Source of the DNA: an uncultured Oscillospiraceae bacterium
Lineage (GTDB): Bacteria > Bacillota > Clostridia > Oscillospirales > Acutalibacteraceae
Reading direction: 5' to 3'
Assembly (NCBI GenBank): GCA_900542375.1
Contig: UQNI01000007.1
Coordinates: forward strand, 1 to 47,662
Length of the DNA: 47,662 bases
Within the stretch, counting starts at the first letter, position 1, and each line of letters opens with the position of its first letter. This document shows positions 1 through 7,290 of the stretch, piece after piece. The notes below the pieces were generated by a model. That model had not been told where the DNA came from, ran no database searches, and saw only the letters and a list, made by a program, of their open reading frames with translations. Both the position numbers and the translations under genes were made by a program.

Positions 1-110
1 TTAAAGAGAATTTAAAAGTAAATCAGAATCAAACATCTTCTGAGAAAGAAACTGCTTCGGAAATAAAACCAAATAACAGTGAATCCGAAAATAAAACAAC
101 CCGTTCATAA
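1..110 (+). CDS. C-terminal end of an unidentified protein (5' truncated)
   Basis: An open frame enters from the left edge (codons from base 3) and stops at the TAA at 108-110. The visible 35 residues are hydrophilic and low in complexity (many E, K, N, S, T), ending TTRS. This looks like a disordered tail, so no function can be given. A strong hairpin starts two bases after the stop. The tail might belong to a secreted or surface protein, but that is inference only. Confidence 0.6.
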   Translation, partial: KENLKVNQNQTSSEKETASEIKPNNSESENKTTRS

Positions 111-111
111 A

Positions 112-144
112 AAATAGGGGTTCACAGTCTGTGAACCCCTATTT
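112..144. terminator. Bidirectional intrinsic terminator
   Basis: A perfect 15-bp inverted repeat with a 3-base loop (AAATAGGGG...CCCCTATTT). It lies between the truncated + strand gene and the small minus-strand gene ending at 149. The run of T is better on the minus strand, but the hairpin can serve both converging genes. Confidence 0.85.
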
Positions 145-148
145 GTGT

Positions 149-328
149 TTATCTGAGCATGTGCCCTACATTATCCATTAAATGATCCATAGTACGCATG
201 GTTCGGTTGGCATTACGTCTGAAACGACGACTTTTTCTCATTTGATGAGAGCCGATTGCCACAGCTGCAACACAAGCCAAAACGCCGAATCCCAAACCTT
301 TTACAAAGCCCATTGCACTGCGATACAT
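149..328 (-). CDS. Small basic membrane protein (59 aa), hypothetical
   Basis: A short gene of 59 residues beginning MYRSAMGFVKG. A clear AGGAGG-type ribosome binding site (GGAGGTTTGCAAC-ATG) precedes the ATG and a terminator follows the stop. Residues about 7-26 form one glycine/alanine-rich hydrophobic segment. The rest is very basic (RKSRRFRRNANR) and then amphipathic, ending NVGHMLR. This suggests a single-pass membrane anchor with a cytoplasmic basic tail. It recalls small YtxH-like envelope proteins in build, but I do not recognise the family. The next gene upstream on its strand is not in sight, so it is probably monocistronic. Confidence 0.75.
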   Translation of the reverse strand: MYRSAMGFVKGLGFGVLACVAAVAIGSHQMRKSRRFRRNANRTMRTMDHLMDNVGHMLR

Positions 329-469
329 GTTGCAAACCTCCTAATTGATATTAACAGTATATCTGTCTTTGTTTATCTTTCCCATTTATGCGTACAATAT
401 TTTAACTTTAAGAAATTTTCATTAAAAATTGAATCTTGAATTACAAAACAACAGAAAAGGAAATATTTT

Positions 470-973
470 ATGGCAACATTGAATATTGTTATGGTAGAAC
501 CGGAAATCCCCCAAAACACAGGAAATGTAGCACGTACCTGTGCCGCAACAGGAGCCAGACTCCATTTGGTAGGTCCAATGGGATTTCAAATTGACGATAA
601 AAAATTAAAACGGGCCGGTCTTGATTATTGGCATATGCTGGATATTACAATGTACAGCAGTTTAAGTGATTTTTTTGAAAAAAATCCCCTGGCTGACCAA
701 ACAGGATACTATTTCTCAACAAAAGCTCAACATACGCATACAGAAGTGATATACTCTGACAACTGTTATCTGTTTTTTGGAAAAGAAACCGCCGGTTTGC
801 CAGAATCACTTCTATATGAACATCCCGACACAACGGTTCGTATTCCTATGATTACACAGGCACGCAGTTTAAATTTATCCAATGCAATTGCAATTGCCGC
901 ATATGAAGTATTACGTCAATGGGACTATCCTGCTCTATCGTGCGAAGGTCAATTGCGAGAGTTTCAATGGTAA
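470..973 (+). CDS. trmL: tRNA (cytidine(34)-2'-O)-methyltransferase TrmL
   Basis: SPOUT-class methyltransferase of 167 residues, the usual TrmL/YibK length. It 2'-O-methylates the wobble nucleotide (C34 or cmnm5U34) of tRNA-Leu isoacceptors using S-adenosylmethionine. Visible motifs are EIPQNTGNVARTC near residue 11 (motif 1), GKETAGLPESL near 104-114 (motif 2) and the trefoil-knot motif 3, RSLNLSNAIAIAAYEVLR, near the C-terminus. An AAGGAAA ribosome binding site precedes the ATG. It stands alone, with a separate promoter for pgk downstream. The assignment to TrmL rather than another SpoU/TrmH member rests on its short, extension-free form. Confidence 0.93.
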   Translation: MATLNIVMVEPEIPQNTGNVARTCAATGARLHLVGPMGFQIDDKKLKRAGLDYWHMLDITMYSSLSDFFEKNPLADQTGYYFSTKAQHTHTEVIYSDNCYLFFGKETAGLPESLLYEHPDTTVRIPMITQARSLNLSNAIAIAAYEVLRQWDYPALSCEGQLREFQW

Positions 974-1010
974 CAATTTTGTGACAATCTGGAAAAATAA
1001 TGCGAATCTA

Positions 1011-1039
1011 TTGAAAAACGTAGTATTATACTATATGAT
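1011..1039 (+). promoter_or_regulatory. Sigma-A type promoter of the pgk-tpiA-gpmI cluster
   Basis: TTGAAA (1011-1016), a 17-bp spacer and TATGAT (1034-1039). Start would fall near 1046, giving a leader of about 40 bases before the pgk start at 1087, with AAGGAG at 1072-1077 as ribosome binding site. Confidence 0.75.
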
Positions 1040-1086
1040 AATTTAGATTAGGTTATTTTCATAAGTACGTTAAGGAGACTGATTGA

Positions 1087-2283
1087 ATGAACTTTTTAAA
1101 TAGAAAAACCGTAGAAGACATTGATGTAACCGGAAAAAGAGTATTGGTTCGCTGCGACTATAATGTTCCGTTTGACAGCGAAGGAAACATTACAGATACA
1201 AAACGTATTGATGAATCCATTAAAACATTACGTTATTTGATTGATCACAATGCAAAGGTTATCATTTGTTCTCACAGAGGCCGCCCAAAAGGTACCGTAA
1301 AGCCGGAACTTTCTTTGGCTCCCACTATCCCTTACCTTTCAAAAGTATTGGGACAGCAAGTACAAATGGCTACCGACGTGGTTGGGGAAAGTGCAAAAGC
1401 TCTTTGTTCCAATTTACAAGAAGGCCAAGTAATGATGCTGGAAAATGTCCGCTTTGAAAAAGGAGAAGAAGCAAACGACCCTGCCTTTGCCAAAGAATTG
1501 GCTTCTTTGGCAGATATCTATGTAAATGATGCATTTGGCACTTCTCATCGTGCTCATGCGTCTACCGCAGGCGTTGCTGCGTATTTACCTGCTGTATGCG
1601 GCTACTTAATTCAAAAAGAATTACAGGTGCTCGGCAATGCTCTGAATCATCCCGCCCGTCCTTTTGTTGCAATTTTGGGCGGTGCAAAGGTGTCCGATAA
1701 AATTGGAGTGATTACCGCTTTATTGGATAAAATAGATGTTTTAATTGTAGGCGGCGGTATGGCATATACATTTACAAATGCGCTGGGATATTCTATTGGA
1801 AATTCTCTTTGTGAACCTGACAAATTAGAACTTGCAAAAGATATCATGGCAAAAGCAAAGGAAAAAGGAGTTAACTTCTTAATTCCTGTTGACAATGTAA
1901 TTGCCAACAAATTTGCAGAAGACGCACAATGGCAAATTGTAGATTCCGACCAAATTCCGGAAGGCTGGATGGGTCTGGACATTGGTCCAAAATCAGCAGA
2001 AATATTTGCACACGCAATTGAACATGCCGGCACTGTTTTCTGGAATGGACCGCTTGGCGTTTCCGAATGGAAAAATTTTGCTGAAGGTACTTTTAAAGTA
2101 GCACAAGCTCTGGCCCACAGTGATGCTTACTCCATCATTGGAGGCGGTGATTCAGCAGCTGCTGTAGAAAAACTTGGATTTGCAAAACAAATGTCACATA
2201 TTTCTACAGGCGGCGGTGCATCTTTAGAATTAATTGAAGGATTGGAATTGCCCGGTATTGCCTGCCTGATGGAAAAAGAATAA
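1087..2283 (+). CDS. pgk: Phosphoglycerate kinase
   Basis: Cytoplasmic glycolytic enzyme that transfers phosphate between 1,3-bisphosphoglycerate and ADP. At 398 residues it is full length. The N-terminal substrate-binding signature RCDYNVPFD is near residue 22, the basic HRGRPKG loop near 63, LGGAKVSDKIGVI near 196, and the C-terminal nucleotide-binding GGGDSAAAV near 355. AAGGAG lies 9 bases before the ATG. It is the first gene of the pgk-tpiA-gpmI cluster and has its own promoter. gap and eno are not in this window. Confidence 0.98.
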   Translation: MNFLNRKTVEDIDVTGKRVLVRCDYNVPFDSEGNITDTKRIDESIKTLRYLIDHNAKVIICSHRGRPKGTVKPELSLAPTIPYLSKVLGQQVQMATDVVGESAKALCSNLQEGQVMMLENVRFEKGEEANDPAFAKELASLADIYVNDAFGTSHRAHASTAGVAAYLPAVCGYLIQKELQVLGNALNHPARPFVAILGGAKVSDKIGVITALLDKIDVLIVGGGMAYTFTNALGYSIGNSLCEPDKLELAKDIMAKAKEKGVNFLIPVDNVIANKFAEDAQWQIVDSDQIPEGWMGLDIGPKSAEIFAHAIEHAGTVFWNGPLGVSEWKNFAEGTFKVAQALAHSDAYSIIGGGDSAAAVEKLGFAKQMSHISTGGGASLELIEGLELPGIACLMEKE

Positions 2284-2292
2284 TAACAATTG

Positions 2293-2320
2293 GGGTGGGC
2301 TGTGACCTACCCTATTTTTA
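2293..2320 (+). promoter_or_regulatory. Intercistronic hairpin between pgk and tpiA
   Basis: GGGTGGG (2293-2299) can pair with CCTACCC (2306-2312) around a 6-base loop, with one G-T pair, and TATTTTTAT follows. It sits 10 bases after the pgk stop. It resembles a weak terminator or an mRNA-stabilising hairpin that could set different pgk and tpiA levels. Regulation is inferred, not shown. Confidence 0.5.
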
Positions 2321-2340
2321 TAGGAAAGGATATGGAAGAT

Positions 2341-3111
2341 ATGAATAAGCAACTGAGAAAAGCAGTCATTGCAGGAAACTGGAAAATGAACAAAACTCCA
2401 TCAGAAACAACACAGCTGATTGAGGAAATCAAACCACTTGTAGCAAATGCTTCCTGCGATGTTGTAGTATGTGTTCCCTATATTGACTTACATGCCGCAT
2501 TAGAAGCAACAAAAGGAAGCAATATCAGCGTTGGAGCAGAAAATTGTCACTGGGAACAAAGCGGCGCTTTTACCGGAGAAATCTCTGCTTCTATGCTATC
2601 CGCAATTGGCGTAAATTATGTTATCATTGGCCATAGCGAACGTAGAACGTATTTTGGCGAAACAGATGTGACTGTAAATCAACGCGTTCGTGCAGCTCTA
2701 AATGAGGGACTGACTGTAATCTTATGTGTAGGCGAATATTTGGAACAACGTGAACAAGGTATTACTGCCGAGTTGGTAGCAATGCAAGTGAAAATTGCAT
2801 TGGACGGTGTCTCCAAAGAAGAGTTGAAACGTATCATCATCGCTTACGAGCCTGTTTGGGCAATTGGCACAGGGAAAACCGCAACTGCTCAGCAGGCAAA
2901 CGAGGTTTGCGCTGTAATTCGCAAAACAGTTAAGAAACTTTACTGCGAAAATTGCGCAAATGCAATCACTATCCAATACGGTGGTTCTATGAACGCCAAA
3001 AATGCAGACGAATTATTATCACAACCGGATGTTGACGGCGGTTTAATCGGCGGAGCGTCCCTAAAGGCGCCTGACTTTGCCGCAATTGTTACCGCTGCAA
3101 GTAAATCATAA
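2341..3111 (+). CDS. tpiA: Triosephosphate isomerase
   Basis: Interconverts dihydroxyacetone phosphate and glyceraldehyde-3-phosphate in the cytoplasm. The frame has 256 residues from the chosen ATG and is a typical single TIM barrel. Catalytic lysine lies in AGNWKMNK, catalytic histidine in IIGHSERR, and catalytic glutamate in AYEPVWAIGTG; the phosphate-binding GGSMN and GGASL loops are present. The frame is open upstream to a TTG at 2290 that overlaps the hairpin. I chose 2341 because AGGAAAGG at 2322-2329 is correctly spaced and the protein then begins like its family (MNKQLRKAVIAGNWKMNK). Co-transcribed with pgk and gpmI. Confidence 0.97.
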   Translation: MNKQLRKAVIAGNWKMNKTPSETTQLIEEIKPLVANASCDVVVCVPYIDLHAALEATKGSNISVGAENCHWEQSGAFTGEISASMLSAIGVNYVIIGHSERRTYFGETDVTVNQRVRAALNEGLTVILCVGEYLEQREQGITAELVAMQVKIALDGVSKEELKRIIIAYEPVWAIGTGKTATAQQANEVCAVIRKTVKKLYCENCANAITIQYGGSMNAKNADELLSQPDVDGGLIGGASLKAPDFAAIVTAASKS

Positions 3112-3122
3112 GGGAGGTTGCC

Positions 3123-4634
3123 ATGAACAAACCACTTTTACTCATTATTTTAGACGGCTTTGGTATTGCAGAGGAATATGGAAATGCCATTAAGGCTGCA
3201 AATAAACCAAATTTAGACCGTATTTTCAATCGAAACCCAATCACACAAATTCAAGCTTCCAGCATGAGCGTCGGATTGCCTGAAGGCCAAATGGGCAACT
3301 CTGAAGTGGGCCATACCAATATTGGTGCCGGACGTATTGTATACCAAGAGCTTACCCGAATTACAAAATCTATTCAAGATGGTGATTTTTTCGAAAATCC
3401 TGCTTTGGTACAAGCAGTAAACAATGCCAAAAAAAATAAAAAAGCGCTTCACATTATGGGTTTGCTGTCTGATGGCGGTGTTCACAGCCATATTTCCCAT
3501 TTATATGCAATTTTAAAATTAGCCAAACAAGCCGAATTGGAACAAGTTTATATCCACGGATTTATGGACGGCCGCGATGTTTCTCCTACATCAGGAATCG
3601 AATATGTAAAACAGCTGCTGCAGCAAATGGATGAAATCGGCGTTGGCAAAATTGCAACATTATGCGGACGCTATTATGCTATGGACCGCGATAATCGCTG
3701 GGAACGAATTGAACAATGCTATAATGCTATGGTGAATGGTATTGGCAAAGAAACAAAAGACCCTGTTGCAGCAATTGCGAAATCCTATGAAGAGGGGGTC
3801 ACAGATGAGTTTTTATTGCCAACCATTTGCACGCAAAACGCACAAATCAATCCGGGCGATTCGGTTGTATTCTTTAACTTCCGTCCTGACCGTGCCAGAG
3901 AAATTACACGTACCCTGGTAGACTCTGACTTTAACCATTTTACACGCACAAAAGGGTTCATGCCTCTAACCTATGTTTGCATGACGCAATATGATGCGGA
4001 GATGCCCAATGTTCAGGTTGCTTTTTCTCCACAAGAGTTAGTCAATACTTTTGGCGAATACATTTCCAACTTAGGCATGAAACAACTGCGCATTGCAGAA
4101 ACAGAAAAATATGCACATGTCACATTTTTCTTCAATGGCGGTGTAGAAACGCCTTTTCCCGGAGAAGACCGAATTCTGGTGAATTCTCCAAAAGTGGCAA
4201 CGTACGATTTACAACCTGAAATGAGCGCATATGAGGTTACTGACAGACTTTTGGAAAAACTGCAATCCAATCCTTACGATGTAATTATTCTAAATTTTGC
4301 AAACTGCGATATGGTAGGCCATACAGGCGTGTTCGAGGCAGCAGTGAAAGCAGTGGAAGCAGTTGACACCTGTGTTGGAAAACTGGTCGACCGTGTAACA
4401 GAACTTGGCGGTGTTACCATGATTACAGCTGACCATGGCAATGCAGACAAAATGATTGCCGAGGATGGAGGACCATTTACCGCCCACACTACCAATCCTG
4501 TCCCATTCTGTGTGGTAGGCTATCCATGTACACTGAGAGAAACCGGCTGTCTTGCCGATATTGCTCCTACTATGCTGAAAGTCATGAATGTACCACAACC
4601 AAAAGAAATGACCGGAAACTCGCTGATTTTATAA
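3123..4634 (+). CDS. gpmI: 2,3-bisphosphoglycerate-independent phosphoglycerate mutase
   Basis: Manganese-dependent, alkaline-phosphatase-superfamily enzyme that converts 3-phosphoglycerate to 2-phosphoglycerate. At 503 residues it is full length. The metal ligand Asp11 lies in LDGFG, the phosphorylated serine is Ser60 in GNSEVGH, and the C-terminal metal site is TADHGNADKM. The start is supported by GGGAGGTTGCC-ATG and lies 11 bases after tpiA. Last gene of the glycolytic cluster, followed by a terminator. This cofactor-independent form is the usual one in Clostridia. Confidence 0.98.
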   Translation: MNKPLLLIILDGFGIAEEYGNAIKAANKPNLDRIFNRNPITQIQASSMSVGLPEGQMGNSEVGHTNIGAGRIVYQELTRITKSIQDGDFFENPALVQAVNNAKKNKKALHIMGLLSDGGVHSHISHLYAILKLAKQAELEQVYIHGFMDGRDVSPTSGIEYVKQLLQQMDEIGVGKIATLCGRYYAMDRDNRWERIEQCYNAMVNGIGKETKDPVAAIAKSYEEGVTDEFLLPTICTQNAQINPGDSVVFFNFRPDRAREITRTLVDSDFNHFTRTKGFMPLTYVCMTQYDAEMPNVQVAFSPQELVNTFGEYISNLGMKQLRIAETEKYAHVTFFFNGGVETPFPGEDRILVNSPKVATYDLQPEMSAYEVTDRLLEKLQSNPYDVIILNFANCDMVGHTGVFEAAVKAVEAVDTCVGKLVDRVTELGGVTMITADHGNADKMIAEDGGPFTAHTTNPVPFCVVGYPCTLRETGCLADIAPTMLKVMNVPQPKEMTGNSLIL

Positions 4635-4700
4635 ATATCACACAGCTTCTTTGCAAAGAAAAAACTACGAATCCGGTAACAAAGATAGAAAATATTGAAA

Positions 4701-4743
4701 AAAAGACCTTGAAGCGAGAATTTTCTCTATTCGAGGTCTTTTC
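4701..4743 (+). terminator. Intrinsic terminator after gpmI
   Basis: AAAAGACCTTGAA pairs with TTCGAGGTCTTTT (one G-T pair), with a second inner pairing GAGAA/TTCTC, followed by T-rich sequence. It lies about 65 bases beyond the gpmI stop. Confidence 0.85.
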
Positions 4744-5061
4744 TTTGTTTTTTCTGTTTTTTATTCTTTCAACATTTTATTTCTTGTTTGGGAATTGATT
4801 ATAAGTATTCTCAAAATCATTCACAAAAAATTTCAAAGGCAAACATTTATCTTTGAGATTTTTATGTTTATGCGGAGCATAAAATCATGTTGTATATTCC
4901 AAAGGCTATCTGATGCTTTTCAAGCCGCTTTTTGCCTTGATTTACTGATTTTATATACCAAAAGAATTCAGAGCAGGATAGTAATCAACTAAGTGATTCT
5001 ATACTGAAACCAGAGTTTGTTTCTTCCAATCAATCTATTGATTAGAAATTGATATATACAA
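4744..5061. other. Intergenic stretch with no supported gene
   Basis: About 320 AT-rich bases between the gpmI terminator and the lgt stop. Short open stretches exist on both strands, but none has a ribosome binding site and none resembles a known protein. A small inverted repeat, AATCAATCTATTGATT, lies at about 5030-5045 and could form a weak 3' end for lgt. It may be a decayed gene, but I cannot say of what. Confidence 0.4.
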
Positions 5062-5826
5062 CTATTGCTGTTTTATCCTTTCTAATCGTTTGGTATTCCA
5101 AATCATCCATATGACAGAACCTAAAACAACTGCAATGGAAATCCACTGGGAAGTTGACAACAGGCATATTCCTCTTGCAGAATCACCACGGAAAAACTCC
5201 AATACAAAACGTGTTATTCCATACAGAATACCGTAGAAAGGTAAATGATATCCTCTGGGAGAACAATATTTTTCAAATAACAAGAGAATCATTAAAATCA
5301 TGATATTACATGCTGCCTCAATTAACGGCAGCGGTAATCTTGTAACCGTTTCATGGGGATATATAAATCCCCATGAAGACGGAATACCATAACAACACCC
5401 TGCCAAAAAACATCCAATACGCCCAAAGATATGAAAAAACGGTAAAATAGGTGTAAACAAATCGCAGGCTTCCAAAAAGTAAATACGATACCTTTTACAA
5501 TACCACAATGCAAACAGAAAACCGCCTATCACGCCACCGTAAAATACAAAGCCATTGAGAAAATAATCTGTCCATAAGTCAGGCTGTGTATTCATCACAT
5601 CCAAATGTGCCAGCACATTCGGCAGTGCAACCAATAGATGCAGCAGTTTGGCTCCTATGATTCCTCCCACCACACAAAATAAAAATATATGTGTAACGTC
5701 ATCTCCCGGGATATGAAATTTTCTTTTTCGTATATGTACAAATAGAAATGAAAGGATAGCGCCTATCAAAGCCATAACCCAATAAGATGGTATGGTAAGA
5801 TGGTATAATGTAATGCCGGGATACAT
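5062..5826 (-). CDS. lgt: Prolipoprotein diacylglyceryl transferase homologue (Lgt)
   Basis: Multi-pass membrane enzyme family that transfers diacylglycerol from phosphatidylglycerol to the lipobox cysteine of prelipoproteins. 254 residues with about seven hydrophobic segments. The signature is present in a cysteine-rich Gram-positive version, GRIGCFLAGCCYG, and the preceding FYGGVIGG stands where enterobacterial Lgt has HGG. A later basic segment, FVLEFFRGD, matches the conserved C-terminal arginine region. GAGGTGA precedes the ATG. The window contains at least two candidate substrates (7291 and 17733). The HGG-to-YGG difference makes it possible that this is a paralogue and another lgt exists elsewhere. 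Confidence 0.85.
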   Translation of the reverse strand: MYPGITLYHLTIPSYWVMALIGAILSFLFVHIRKRKFHIPGDDVTHIFLFCVVGGIIGAKLLHLLVALPNVLAHLDVMNTQPDLWTDYFLNGFVFYGGVIGGFLFALWYCKRYRIYFLEACDLFTPILPFFHIFGRIGCFLAGCCYGIPSSWGFIYPHETVTRLPLPLIEAACNIMILMILLLFEKYCSPRGYHLPFYGILYGITRFVLEFFRGDSARGICLLSTSQWISIAVVLGSVIWMIWNTKRLERIKQQ

Positions 5827-5841
5827 GTTGTCACCTCACTG

Positions 5842-5876
5842 AAAAAACAGAACAGACTGAATCATTCAGTCTGTTC
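5842..5876 (-). terminator. Intrinsic terminator of the DUF4190 gene
   Basis: GAACAGACTGA (5850-5860) pairs with TCAGTCTGTTC (5866-5876), followed on the minus strand by TGTTTTTT. It lies 20 bases past the stop of the 5896 gene and 16 bases before the lgt start, so it may act as an attenuator for lgt. Confidence 0.85.
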
Positions 5877-5895
5877 AAAACATGGTATGAATCTG

Positions 5896-6624
5896 TTAAT
5901 ACCAGTAGTAGCGGTAAGAAGCATAAGTGATATAATATGTAAAACAAGAGATAAAACAAATTGCACCTATTGCAATACCAATGATAGACAGAATCATTCC
6001 CGCAGTAGCCATAGTACGTCCTGTAGCATTCTTTCTTCCCATGACACCAAGAATGGTTCCTACAATGCCCAAACATAGGCCTGCAATAGAACCCCATAAC
6101 ATCCATGAGAAAGCTGCGACCAGCACCAATGATACAATACCTAAAACCAAGGAGGCAATTGCAAGGCCATTGCTCCCTGTATTTGGCTGCGGATACATAG
6201 GATATTGTGGTTCACCATAAGGATAAAAAGGCTGCTGCTGATTTCCTTGATACGGCTGCTGGCTGTATGGCGGTTGATAAGGAGGACGTTGTCCTTGCCA
6301 GTGCTGATTTTGTTGCTGGTGGTGATTGCGCTGACTTTGCCAAGACTGTCCATACTGCTGCCCATTTCCATATGGCTGCTGTGCCTGATATGGTGAATGA
6401 TATGTATGATTTGCTTGTTGCTGCGGTTGCTGATACTGCTCAGCTGTTTGCTGATGCTGCTCACTTTGAGAAGATACTTCTTCCTCGTCTTCCTGTACCG
6501 CTGTCTTCTCCTCTACCGCATTTGCAGGAACTGCTTGTGGTGCAGTCTCTTTATTTTCTGTTTGTGTCGGAGTTTGCTCTGTTTTTTGCTCTTCTTTATT
6601 TTCATTTAAAAAATCTTGATTCAT
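5896..6624 (-). CDS. DUF4190 domain membrane protein with Q-rich N-terminus
   Basis: 242 residues in two parts. Residues 1 to about 150 are low complexity: first acidic (E, T, Q), then a long glutamine/proline/tyrosine-rich stretch, probably disordered and cytoplasmic. The last ~90 residues have two glycine-rich hydrophobic segments with the DUF4190 pattern (NGLAIASLVLGIVSLVL and AGMILSIIGIAIGAIC), and the protein ends in a tyrosine-rich tail (YYITYASYRYYWY). Such proteins are common in Firmicutes and Actinobacteria; their role is not known. AAGG lies eight bases before the ATG. Upstream lies repeat cluster A, whose promoter-like units point toward this gene. Confidence 0.82.
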   Translation of the reverse strand: MNQDFLNENKEEQKTEQTPTQTENKETAPQAVPANAVEEKTAVQEDEEEVSSQSEQHQQTAEQYQQPQQQANHTYHSPYQAQQPYGNGQQYGQSWQSQRNHHQQQNQHWQGQRPPYQPPYSQQPYQGNQQQPFYPYGEPQYPMYPQPNTGSNGLAIASLVLGIVSLVLVAAFSWMLWGSIAGLCLGIVGTILGVMGRKNATGRTMATAGMILSIIGIAIGAICFISCFTYYITYASYRYYWY

Positions 6625-6748
6625 ACGATAACCTTCTTTCCCGATAAAATAGTTTACAACAGCACGGAAACATGCTAGGCAAACTTAACATGACAACACT
6701 AACTTTTCTTGTTGATAGAAAACATTTGTGATGCTGTAACATTCTGAT

Positions 6749-7100
6749 AACAGCCAAAATTTCAACCTTATGGCTGTTATGAGGTCATTATAACATAAAA
6801 GAAATTGCCATGCAATTTCTAACAAACAGAACGTTACAACGTTATTGTTAACAGCCAAAACTTTAGTTTTGTTGCTGTTACAAGGTTGTTATAGCATTCA
6901 AAAAATTGCTTTGCAATTTTTAACCTATAAACGCTAAAACGCTCTGGCCAACAATCAAAATTTTAATTTTGTAATTGTTGCAAGGTTGTTATAACATAAA
7001 AGAAATTGCTATGCAATTTCTAACAGATAGAACGTTAAAACGTTCTTGTCAACAATCAAAATCTGTGATTTTGAATTTGTTGCAAGGTTGTTATAACATA
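6749..7100 (-). repeat. Palindromic promoter-like repeat, cluster A (3 full units + 1 partial)
   Basis: Four tandem copies of a ~100-bp unit begin at 6749, 6850, 6950 and 7051 (period 100-101). Each full unit has, in + orientation, a hairpin of the AACAGC/GCTGTT type with an AT-rich inner stem, the dyad TGTTATAACA, a second hairpin AGAAATTGC/GCAATTTCT, and AACGTTAAAACGTT. Read on the minus strand, units 1-3 contain -35 (TTGCAT, TTGCAA, TTGCAT) and -10 (TATAAT, TATAAC, TATAAC) separated by exactly 17 bp, with TGn before the -10. The -10 boxes are at 6787-6792, 6888-6893 and 6988-6993. Unit 4 keeps only the first hairpin and the -10. All point toward the DUF4190 gene. Confidence 0.85.
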
Positions 7101-7223
7101 CCTTATGAAAAAAGCAGAAATAAAACCGTATTGTAACAATCAAATCATAGATATATATTGGATTTATAAAATGTCTCAAAACTGTAATCAAAATGAAAAA
7201 ATATCACAATCGACATAAGTAGA

Positions 7224-7252
7224 TTGTGTCACAGAATGAAACATGTTAAAAT
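7224..7252 (+). promoter_or_regulatory. Sigma-A type promoter of the oligopeptide-binding protein gene
   Basis: TTGTGT (7224-7229), a 17-bp spacer and TAAAAT (7247-7252), about 40 bases before the ATG at 7291; AGGATGA serves as ribosome binding site. Confidence 0.6.
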
Positions 7253-7290
7253 ATTTTTATTATAAAATCACCTAATTAGGATGACGTATT

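Noticed and set aside
182..439. 85-residue + strand frame
   Set aside because: Overlaps the better-supported minus-strand microprotein gene and has no ribosome binding site.
4795..4992. 65-residue frame in the gpmI-lgt gap, or remnant transposase
   Set aside because: No ribosome binding site and no motif on either strand that can be tied to a known transposase.
6207..6647. Frames of 60-146 codons on the + strand across the DUF4190 gene
   Set aside because: They mirror the low-complexity Q/P-rich coding region on the opposite strand; no ribosome binding site or recognisable protein.
6749..7100. CRISPR array
   Set aside because: Tandem period is regular, but the whole ~100-bp unit is repeated; there are no short identical repeats separated by unique spacers, and no cas genes.
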